From NCBI GenBank assembly GCA_036362985.1, contig JAYGXS010000003.1, forward strand, positions 40,986,524-41,050,523: a stretch of 64,000 nucleotides of DNA. The letters run 5' to 3'. The position numbers and the translations under genes are program-made. The DNA is from Ligula intestinalis. Its lineage: Eukaryota; Platyhelminthes; Cestoda; Diphyllobothriidea; Diphyllobothriidae. Within the stretch, counting starts at the first letter, position 1. Each line of letters starts with the position of its first letter. This document shows, piece by piece, positions 12,301 to 19,571 of the stretch. The notes under the pieces are model-generated. The model did no database searches and was not told the origin of the DNA. It was given only the letters and a program-made list of their open reading frames with translations.

Positions 12301-13387
12301 GAATGCGCTTGAGTTTACGCGTAGACGCAGCCAAGCTGGGTTGGACGCAGATGTGCCAGCCAGATATTCACAGTGCGGCGTATTCTGGAATTCTGCCATG
12401 GTAGCCACAACACGTGGCCGTTCTTTGTGGAATCTTAACGCATCTTCCGTTTTTTAAGGGTCAATGGAGATGATAGTAGTTTCGTTTTATTGCTGATGGC
12501 CATGCTTAAATTTTAGCACTACAATCAACAGGGTCCGTGCTGTATGTGAGGTGTGTTGTAGTAAGCGCAGAGTCTTCCACGCATGAGAGGCCGCAGAATT
12601 TTGTTTCTGCCTTCATCTGTCTTGCGTATATATTTTCAGTCGTCATAAGCATTGTGAAGAATCAGAGGCTGGTGAGGGTAGAAGTATCCAAGGTATTTTT
12701 CAAAATGACAACAGTGATATGGGGGCTGGTCCTCATTTCGTGACATGGATCGCTTCAATAGTTCCACACTGTTTTCGAAGTCCACGTTGTTTCTGGGGAG
12801 AAATGCTGCCTCAGGTGTGTGTTCCAACGACTGAGTAGCACGTGTGCCTCCCAAAAGGGGCCATGTGGTAGATGCGCTGGACCAACACGGAGGTTAGCTC
12901 AGAGTACGGCAGGCGTCATTAGGGTTGCAGTCCCATAACAAATGCCGAACGTGGGGGTGTGGTGGCACGCGTAGGTGTAGCCTCACGCCGCACCAGCCAC
13001 CTGCACTCGATCCCGCCTCCAGTCCTATTGACTATGTCTTGACACCGGGCGCATGTGGTGAAGGATGAAAGAGTGCGGTAGATGCAGTACAAGTCTACTG
13101 TCACTTAAGACTAATTCACGCGCGATTCATCGTCCCTGCATCACTCTGTTATGGGTGCACACAGTGAAATTGTAATCGACGATTCAACTACACGGGCAGT
13201 TGTGGTTGCCAACGGGGCTACCTAAAATCACACCCAACACCTAGAAATTGAATATATATTCCCCATTTCACCCTTTTTGTCGGATTCTCTTTTTGCAGAT
13301 AATGAACCCCAAAAGCAAACAGAACGCTCGTCTCAGTCTTCCCAAGAGACAGCAGTCTTCAATAAACAGAAGAAAACCTGGTTCTAG
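1..13387 (+). CDS. USP-family ubiquitin carboxyl-terminal hydrolase, 3' part of gene, 7 exons
   Basis: A cysteine protease that removes ubiquitin from proteins. Exons: 1-342, 3372-3546, 4502-4600, 6334-6518, 6623-7055, 11108-11182, 13299-13387. They sum to 1398 nt (465 codons plus TAG), and phases agree at all six junctions. In order: Ser/Pro-rich insert, fold segment FSLSDCFK/AFTECE, finger cysteines CPRC, LLLHLNRF strand, VDYPIDGLDIS, His box DSGHYTAICRN (catalytic His codon 6432-6434), WWHYSDKKV with the third catalytic residue, ASAYILFY closing strand, then about 185 disordered Ser/Pro/basic residues ending KKTWF. The Cys box should lie left of the window, so the gene is 5' partial. The order matches USPs with an insert inside the finger; subfamily is not assigned. 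Introns range from 104 nt to about 4 kb and carry SINE and PLE pieces. Intron 1 uses a GC donor. Exons and phases are read directly; function is family knowledge. Confidence 0.88.
343..3371 (+). other. USP intron 1 (GC-AG), 3.0 kb, AT-rich
   Basis: Non-coding. It contains the PLE GIY-YIG fragment at 1336-1745 on the minus strand. The rest (about 350-1300 and 1750-3371) is AT-rich with no convincing coding or RNA signal. Confidence 0.6.
1336..1745 (-). mobile_element. Penelope-like element fragment, GIY-YIG endonuclease
   Basis: On the minus strand the translation reads VFIKLPFLGNATSELIR, a stop, RLRTAITSAF, LPLKANSMCIYSFKCSSGAGYIGQ, then KREREHIP and SGSIITHLVDTNHRVDHKEV. This is the linker and GIY-YIG endonuclease layout at the C-terminus of Penelope-like reverse transcriptases (Cys pair, GYIGQ, R-x-x-EH, then a conserved HLVDTNH segment). 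The reverse transcriptase is missing and there is at least one stop, so this is a relic. It lies in USP intron 1, antisense to the host gene. Confidence 0.75.
3372..3546 (+). CDS. USP exon: zinc-finger CPRC and palm strand
   Basis: Acceptor AG at 3370-3371 (weak pyrimidine tract), donor GTATGT at 3547, ends in phase 1. Encodes AFTECERLPDDKEKCPRC, then LLLHLNRF. This is the typical USP segment of second finger cysteine pair followed by the L-x-L-x-R-F strand. Confidence 0.85.
4502..4600 (+). CDS. USP exon: SVAWDMRKIYSLVDYPIDGLDIS
   Basis: Acceptor after a T-rich tract with AG at 4500-4501, donor GTGAGT at 4601. Phase 1 in and phase 1 out. It carries the VDYP-x-x-GLDIS segment that precedes the His box in USPs. 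Too short to show as a long ORF. Confidence 0.85.
6334..6518 (+). CDS. USP exon: catalytic His and Asp boxes
   Basis: Acceptor TAG at 6331-6333, donor GTAGGT at 6519, phase 0 out. Encodes PPYDLVAVCNHKGQ, DSGHYTAICRN and WWHYSDKKVVKVS. This is the most diagnostic part of the gene: the His and Asp boxes of peptidase family C19 both look intact. Confidence 0.93.
6623..7055 (+). CDS. USP exon: end of catalytic domain and disordered tail
   Basis: Follows a 104-nt intron (6519-6622; acceptor TTTTGCAG). VVQASAYILFYKKRG closes the USP fold. The remainder is Ser/Pro/Arg/Lys-rich and probably disordered. The donor is GTTAGT at 7056, leaving one base; reading on would stop at TAG 7058-7060, so splicing here is what extends the protein. 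Confidence 0.85.
7205..7490 (-). mobile_element. tRNA-derived SINE copy, minus orientation
   Basis: Shares with 30735-30960, 36545-36685 and 45450-45860 the core GGAATGGCCATTT..GGCTTATTAGCC.TCAT followed by CAGCCAGTCATA. In the opposite sense it leads to a GGTC(A)-rich tRNA-like head. It sits directly next to a plus-oriented copy at 7496, so the pair forms a head-to-head inverted repeat inside USP intron 5. Confidence 0.65.
7496..7680 (+). mobile_element. tRNA-derived SINE copy, plus orientation
   Basis: Box A-like TGGCTCAGTGGTTTAGAGC at about 7503 and box B GGTTCGAGTC at 7548-7557, spaced as in a tRNA gene, then the family body TATGACTGGCTG and AATGGCCATTCC. The acceptor-stem complement typical of a functional tRNA is not evident, and the body continues well past the tRNA length. 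It therefore reads as a SINE rather than a tRNA gene. Confidence 0.7.
7681..9104. other. USP intron 5, no recognised feature
   Basis: AT-rich intronic sequence between the SINE pair and the PLE 3' end. No coding signal or clear repeat was recognised. Confidence 0.5.
9105..9722 (-). mobile_element. Penelope-like element 3' end, bounded by an inverted repeat
   Basis: On the minus strand this stretch aligns by eye with the 3' part of the PLE at 50100-50720: both carry GGAAAGTTGGTC, then AACAGAGC, then AGGTCAAAGTT and a terminal hairpin. Its two ends are inverted copies of each other: GGCAGGTTCATGGACCAAAT at about 9114-9133 pairs with ATTTGGTCCATGAACCCGCC at about 9695-9714. No coding sequence survives. 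It lies in USP intron 5. Confidence 0.65.
9145..9177 (-). ncRNA. Hammerhead-like hairpin at a PLE terminus
   Basis: On the minus strand: CTGACGA, a short AT-rich stem with loop GCGAGG, then CGAAATGTCAG. CUGANGA and GAAA are the two invariant core strings of hammerhead ribozymes, and PLEs are reported to carry such motifs. One extra U follows CUGANGA, and the cleavage-site strand was not located. Activity is uncertain; a plain CTGAC/GTCAG hairpin also fits. Confidence 0.35.
9723..11107. other. USP intron 5, remainder
   Basis: No recognised coding or RNA feature. Intronic by position between USP exons 5 and 6. Confidence 0.5.
11108..11182 (+). CDS. USP tail exon (75 nt)
   Basis: Acceptor CTTCAG at 11102-11107, donor GTATGA at 11183. 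Joined to the base left by the previous exon it reads M-DSSHGKNDKPSDPTLSETS-IWKPR, hydrophilic like the tail before it. It was chosen because phase 1 in and phase 1 out fit both neighbours. No domain is visible. Confidence 0.65.
11460..11990 (-). repeat. Diverged duplicated repeat, copy 1, with short hydrophobic ORF
   Basis: Shares scattered blocks with 12190-12720 in the same order, for example GCCATCCTTGT(A/G)AATG at the left and GTGAAGAA..AGGCTG..AAGGTAGAA near the right, offset about 740-780 bp. The minus strand has an open frame (about 11975-11707) with a hydrophobic stretch LVSTLFSLGFFTVLMVTC, then a polar tail. The frame is not kept in copy 2, which argues against a conserved gene. Family unknown. 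Confidence 0.45.
12190..12720 (-). repeat. Diverged duplicated repeat, copy 2
   Basis: Counterpart of 11460-11990. Blocks match but there are many indels, and no common reading frame survives. It lies in USP intron 6. Confidence 0.45.
13299..13387 (+). CDS. USP last exon with stop codon
   Basis: Acceptor TTTTTGCAG at 13290-13298. The first two bases complete a GAT codon. Reads NEPQKQTERSSQSSQET and ends KKTWF with TAG at 13385-13387. The composition continues the disordered tail. No AATAAA is obvious in the next several hundred bases. Confidence 0.65.
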
Positions 13388-14920
13388 TTCTCCGTTCTCA
13401 AACACGTGGTCTGGCCTGCTCTGTTGCACACCCTAGCGCATCTGTGATGTTTAAGGCTGTTCCCTACATCCGCATGCTGTAGCTAAAGCCCAAAACCGCA
13501 ACACCATGCGCCTGGTCGACGGAAACTTTTTCACACTATATCCCCTTGTTCGTCTTTCTTACTCTTCATAAGTGCGTCAATGCTAACCACATAGGTGGCC
13601 CTCCCCACTTCACTGCCCAAAGCCGTCTACCCATGCTTTTTGTTCTCGGACTTAGTTACCGCACCCTACTCCCCCCTCCATTTCCTTATTTTATTCTGCC
13701 TCCAGAACATGCGTAGTCCCCCGCCTCACCGACTGACGCCACTTTCATATGCCCTCTGCCTCGTCCACTCAGATGTGATACTGCCTTCTTATACTATTCC
13801 CTTTATCTTCTGAGTCACAAATATGACGATTTTAAGATTCTGCCGAGGGACGTTGTGTGCACTTTCGTGTGGCGACACGGTGCCAATGCTAAGGGCGCAG
13901 AAGTTTTGCAGTGCGAGCACAAGTCAAATTTGGCATGCGCTAAGCTGCCACTATAGAGGACAGTCTTCAGTGCCGTTTTATTAAGGGAGAGATGGACGAA
14001 CACCTTTGAAATCCCTTATGGTGACAAAGTATCTAAGAAAAAGCACACTCACACATAAAGGAGATTGAAAATTTTACCTGTATAACTATACAGTAAAAAT
14101 CCTGAATTGAAGGGCCGTAAGATTTTGAGAGGAGAAACGACTTCGCGAAGCGGTATGGCGGAGTAGGATGCCAATATAAATGCAGGTCTGCGAGTAAAAA
14201 GCAGTGATACAGGCAATGGGTGTAAAACCTCTATACTGAAATGGCCAAAACGGCATCCGGATGTGGGTGGGCGAAAAGTGGATCGGAGATGGTTTCGATC
14301 GTATCTGCCAAGATAACTCCGGTTAATTTTCCGGGGAGGCGGCCGAAATCACACATGAAGGAAACAATACAGGCTGGCAAACTCATTTGGAAATGGTCTC
14401 CGATATTTGCAATAGTCTTTACTCAAAACTGCTTGAGAAGGATAAGCAAAATAAAGGGTAATTGCACGCGCATGGCCAATGAGCATTTGGCACGATCGCA
14501 CACCTGACCACAAAAATATCTGATATTTTGGCCAAACATACAGCAGGTGTCCATCCGGTCTTCCCTCCCGACTTAAGGTATGCAATTTTTACAAATGCAT
14601 GGACTTCTGTGGCTTGGTAACAGTCAGGTACTTCTTGCGATGACTGTGCACCTTCGGCTAACGTTCGGGATCAACTTCTTAATGGTCACGTGAAGGTGTT
14701 TCTGCAACTATTATTAAGTCCACTTATGAGCTCACTGTGCACTCAAGGAGAGGAAAATCTGTAGTTTTGCTGACGCCATGGTTCTATTCACTCACTTGCT
14801 CTTGAGAGTCTTATTAACGTTTAACTTAGTGGTCGCGTCCGCTAAAAAATTACGCTTGCTAGGTGGCAATGACTCTACACTCATTACCTTATGCTCTTTG
14901 ATAGATTCAGGGTTAATCTC
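13388..14920. other. Intergenic: USP 3' flank, no recognised feature
   Basis: 13400-13810 is C/T-rich and may include the USP 3' UTR. No polyadenylation signal was identified with confidence. The rest shows no coding or repeat signal I can name. Confidence 0.45.
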
Positions 14921-14943
14921 GTTGTTGTTGTTGTTGTTGTTGT
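14921..14943. repeat. (GTT)n microsatellite
   Basis: Seven GTT units plus two bases, uninterrupted, just outside the 3' end of the minus-strand LINE segment. Confidence 0.95.
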
Positions 14944-14984
14944 ACTAACTTACTCCCTTAACCTAGTTTGCCAGAAAACATGAT

Positions 14985-15053
14985 ATAAAGTATTTAAGAA
15001 AGATGAAGGTATAAAATTTTTAAGAAAGATGAAGGTATAAAATTTTAAGACAG
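14985..15053 (-). repeat. 26-bp tandem repeats forming the LINE 3' tail
   Basis: Nearly three units of about 26 bp (AGATGAAGGTATAAAATTTT plus TAAGAA), the outermost one degenerate. They begin right at the stop codon of the minus-strand LINE ORF (15045), as expected for a LINE ending in a short repeat tail instead of poly(A). Confidence 0.8.
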
Positions 15054-16182
15054 ATGAAAGAATTCGGTGACTTTGTCTGGGCGAATCCATAAGTCTTCAG
15101 GCGTGAGGTCCGTAGGGTTGGCCGGGCAATCGAAGAGGTGGCACGTTGTGTAGGAAGGCAGGAGGCAGTCAAGACAATTGTCCATGACGTCGAAGCATGA
15201 GGTGAGACGACATTTGAATGAATTCAGCAGCGTGGAGAAGCCGGAACGCAGCTGGGATAGTCTGGTTCTGGTGTTTCTGGACAGGTTGGCCCTAAGTCCT
15301 CTAGCCATGACGTCGGAGACCGGCGGAGGAGCGTTGAGGAGTCTGTTAGGTTTATAGCTGCTAATGGCTTGCTCGACAGTTTCGGTGTGGGGTATCAGTA
15401 TATTAGTAGGATACACCGAAGCATGTGAGCGGTACGCGTCTATGGTAGATTGCTTCATGCGTCTAGCAGGTGGAGGGCGTGTTCTGGGTTATGGGACTGC
15501 GCAATGTAGATTTTTGCCTGCATGATAGAGTGAACTTTCAGAGGCTGGTCTTGAGTTTCCTGATAGAGAGGATGTACATTGGTCATAGTAACACAGCCCG
15601 TGGCGATGCGGAGGGCAGCGTTCTCAGTGCGTTGGACTTTCGCCTAGCTGCTGTCGCTTAACAGTGGGGCAAATTTAGGTGATGCATGCTCAGTCGTTGC
15701 CTTGCCTGTTGCTCGGTAGGTCGTGACTAGCGTCTCAGTGTCCTGACCTCAAGAAGAACCTGTCAAAGCTTTTAGGGTGTTGAACTTGGCTTTTAATTTC
15801 TTGGCTTGGATGTCAGCATGGCAGTGTAGAGCCAGCGTCGGGTCGAGAGTGAGGCCCAGAAGTTTAGGATACTGACATAAAGCAATGTCATTGCCCTACA
15901 CCTGAATTGGAGGATGGGACTTGTATTCGTTGGGGTCCGGAGTAAACAGAGTTACTGAGGACTTACATGCGGATAGCTTCAAATACTTATAATCTAGATC
16001 CCGGACTAAACTAGGAATGTAGTTTAAAGCGTCGGCAGCTATGCGGAAATTCAGGTTAGAAGACAGCAAGGTGATATCATCAGCATTACACACTATTTCG
16101 ACTTCAGGGGGGATTCGGGAGGTCAGCCTTATAAATGTTGAATAGCGATGGCGAAATGACAGAACCTTGAGGAACTCCTGTC
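14985..16182 (-). mobile_element. R1/Jockey-like LINE, 3' half (RT end and C-terminus)
   Basis: Reading leftward from 16182: TGVPQGSVISPSLFNIY, a frameshift, NADDITLLSS (the YADD box, Y to N), KLSACKSSVTLFTPDPNEY, and the C-terminal region at 15458-15045 with LSQLRSGFSTLLNS, CHLFDCPANPTDLTPEDLW and EFFHLS. The C-terminal Cys/His pattern and the words after it mark a non-LTR retrotransposon. Several stops and frameshifts are present. It is the exact missing half of the plus-strand segment 16205-18650; see the twin-priming finding. Confidence 0.85.
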
Positions 16183-16204
16183 CTAGAGGTGGACCCATCT
16201 CTGG

Positions 16205-18650
16205 ATGGACTACAGCAAAGAGGTGAACTTCACTTACCCCCATACCAAAATTTGCCAGTATAATGTTTATATCTTTTTTTCGAGAGTGGATCTTCTTTAT
16301 CCGGCGAGGTTGATCCGAATCCTTCTTCTTATTGCCGGCATCGAGCCCAATCTGGGACCTGCTCAAGCATCTATCAGACGGTTCTGTTCCACAGATCTTA
16401 CCAAACCAAGCCTGTGTGTGCCTTGCATCAACTGGCAACGCTTCCGCTCAAAAGGCACTAATTGCTCTGATCTCACTTCCATCCATCAATACAGCGGCTC
16501 ATCATACAGGTGCATAATCTGTCGTCATCCATGAAATGTGCCTGCTCACACGCCTTGACAAGTGCTACCTCCACCTTCCTCATCATCACCTCTTGGAAGT
16601 CGGCAATCAACTCATTTACCGCCACCTCTAATGTCATTGTCCACACCTCCAGCCTCGCAACTACCCTCACTGCCACCACCGCCTATGCCGCGGTCCTCCA
16701 CGACTCAATCTGTTTCACAACAACCCTCAGTACCGCCGCAGCTTATGTCGCTGACCTTCCCAGACGCGTCACCACTGTCTGACCTTAAAATACTACAGCT
16801 GAACTGCAATGGCCTTTCTGGGAAAACAGATGAAATCATTCAACAACTCCACGATCACGACATCATAATAGCGGCTCTCCAGGAGGCGAAGCTATCAGCA
16901 AAGTCGAAGGTTCCACGCTTCCCGGTCTTTGCCGTCGTTCGAAGAGATAGAGCTCGTAACGCCGGTGGTGGACTGGTCACCTTGGTTCACCACAGTATCA
17001 AATACAAGGAGCTGAACTCCGCGTACTCTCCTCTTGAAGAGCTCAATGTGCAAGTTACCATTGGACCATCCAGTCTGACTATTCATAACGTATAAATTCC
17101 ACCACAAAGCAGCTGTGATGCTAACCTCAGGCCATTAATATCCCACATGTTAACGGGTGATTCGAAACTTACCTTGGGCGACTTCAATGCCCACGATGAC
17201 CTATGGTTCTCTAACCTTTCCTGTACTAGATGTGCTACACTAGCCGAGGAGATCAACAAACACCAACTTCGGGGTCCTCAAAACGGATGGAACGTCCACG
17301 AGACTTCCTCATCTAGGTACTTGAGCTAGCCCTGACATCTCCACCGTCAGTTGCGACCTATTACTATCCACCCCATGAGACTCTATGCAAACTGAAATCT
17401 GACCATCTCCCGATAGTTATCACACATGCTTCCCCGATTCGTATCGCTCACTAGAGCTTTATGAACCTACGTAAAGCCAACTGGCCCGGTTTCCTTAGTG
17501 AAACTGAAAATCTATTTGATCAGGCTCCTTTCACTCTAGCTGTCCGCCAGGGTGTATCGACCTTCAATCGCATCATGCATACCGCCTCTAAGCACAACAT
17601 TCCAGCGGGCAAGGTCTTTGATCCCATCCCTGGATACCCTGCTGATGCGGCCACCTTATCGAGAGAACGTGACGTCACCTGAGCTCAAAACCGTCAGACA
17701 CCCGTCGTTCCCGACCATGACCTTAGAGATCTCCCGACTGTTCAATGAACACAAGAGGACTCTATGGCAAGAAAAGCTAGCTACTTTCTCCAGCCGCACT
17801 AACACCAGCAAGTTATGGCAGACAATCAAATCCATCGGTAGAGGAGCGCCTGCTCCTCCCAACCAGGTTATCAAATTCAATGGTATACCGATAAAGACCG
17901 ACAGGGACATTGCCAACCAATTTAATGTCCAATTCACCACAGCTGGAGTCCATAAATCATCGAAGAATTCGAGGATCGTCAAACACACGTCGTGCAAACC
18001 TTTATTGATGCCGCTCCAATTCCCAGCTCATGATACTATAACTGCGATTAAGCGTGCTAAAAACACTAAGGCCTTTGTACCTGACAACATTAAGATGGTA
18101 CACCTAAAACACCTAGGCCACCTAGGTATCGAAGTCCTGATCATGTTATTTAATCTGTCTCTAGCCACGTGCCGTATACCAGCTATCTGGAAAATGGCCC
18201 ATATCCTACCCAGCCACAAAGCGGGTAAAGACGCCGTAGTCTCTGACAGCTACCGCCCGATCTCGCTCCTCAGCCCGGCCGTGAAAATACTTGCGTCTTA
18301 TTCTCACCTCGCTCAATAGATACGCCAACCTCAAAGAGCACCAACACGGTTTCAGAGCTTTCCACTCTACGTCGTCAGCCTTACAACGCACCACGGACCG
18401 CATTGCATGTGGATTCAACAAAACGAAACCTGCGGACAGAACAGTAGTGGCCATCCTCGGCCTTACTAAAGCTTTTGACTCGGTCAACATTGACGCGTTG
18501 ATTTCATCTCTCATGGATTCGTCTCTACCGAACGAGCTCTGCAGATGGCTGAACTGCTATCTCCGTGGCAGACAAATGCGAGTCGAATTTTCGGGCACGC
18601 TATCCAAAGTTAATCTCGTTGAAGAACTAGGCGGCAAATATTTCTGCTAA
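16205..18650 (+). mobile_element. R1/Jockey-like LINE, 5' half (2A-like, zinc finger, APE, RT start), inverted
   Basis: In order: a 2A-like IAGIEPNLGP (16331-16360); a Cys-rich segment CVPC..W..RSKGTNC..CIIC; APE endonuclease with LQLNCNGLSGKTDEI, LQEAK, GGGLVTLVHH, LGDFNAHDD and LKSDHLPIVI; and the RT start with DSYRPISLLSPAVKI, HQHGFRAFHST and LGLTKAFDSVN (usual L-D/K-AFD box altered). Homology stops at about 18640, just before the GVPQG motif. It is broken into several frames by stops and indels. The clade assignment rests on the RT and C-terminal wording and is tentative. Confidence 0.85.
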
Positions 18651-19455
18651 ATGGAAAACTATTTGGCCTCTGCTGGCCGTACATCTATACAGACTTTGAT
18701 GTACTCGAATAACAGTATGCGAGCTCTTGAAACCGAGACACCATTTTATCTATTCTATATGCGCATGCAACTTTTTAAATATGCATCGAATTGACTATCT
18801 TGCGCATTATAAACCTGATTCTAAGGCGTGGCCCAATGCAGTTCTTGGAATCCGAAATTTGAGGGAGTTCAGTTTTCCTACTTCAAGTGGATAAGTGTCC
18901 CCCTCCTCCAGCACATTTCTTCCACAGCGCGTAGTAGGCTTTCTCCACGAGAGTACACCCATGTGCGCTCTTATGTAAGCTATATTCAACAGGAGCCATT
19001 GAAACCTGCCTACTAGCCCTAAGAGAATCGAGGCACTCCACGTAGTGGTAGACTCAAACACGTCAGGTTCATTATAGTGAGGATGGGTCGTGAGGACGAA
19101 GTTACCTGAATCTATCTCCCTCTCCTTTCCCTCGTCCATGCACCTGTCCGCCAACTTTGTATCGCCAGTCAATATTTTTTTCTCCGACTGGCTGCAGATG
19201 AGAGCATCCCAGGCGGATGTACTTTGATTGGAACTTGCTTAATGACAACGTCAGCAGCAAACACTAGCGATGCTGTAAGCGCTCTTTACAAGCGATGTAC
19301 AACAACCAGTGATCTTACCGGCAATAAAAGTACTGGACAGTACATACATTTCACTGTATCCTGATCAGTGGATACGCACGATAACAGAAGAGCCTGATGG
19401 TTAAAAATAGTGCGTTTGCTTAGAAAAACAATAAAATATACAAATGTCGGTATGG
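18651..19455. other. Intergenic, no recognised feature
   Basis: Lies between the LINE and the 3' end of COX5B. No coding signal was seen. It should hold the COX5B 3' UTR (minus strand), but no clear minus-strand AATAAA was found. Confidence 0.45.
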
Positions 19456-19571
19456 TTAGTTTTTGAGGTACTCTTCAAAGTCAACTAATTTAAACCAATG
19501 TCCACAATAGCACTTCGCTGGCGGTCCTTTGGAAATCTCCATCCAGTTAATAGCATTGGCTTCCGGTTCAC
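19456..19571 (-). CDS. COX5B: COX5B exon 3, zinc site
   Basis: Acceptor CTGTTACAG just above 19571. The first two bases complete the second zinc Cys codon. Encodes [27 protein letters not shown], and ends EEYLKN with TAA at 19458-19456. Confidence 0.93.

Noticed and set aside
15896..16438. 180-codon minus-strand ORF as one protein
   Set aside because: Only its C-terminal part is LINE reverse transcriptase; the first part runs antisense through the inverted 5' half of the same element.
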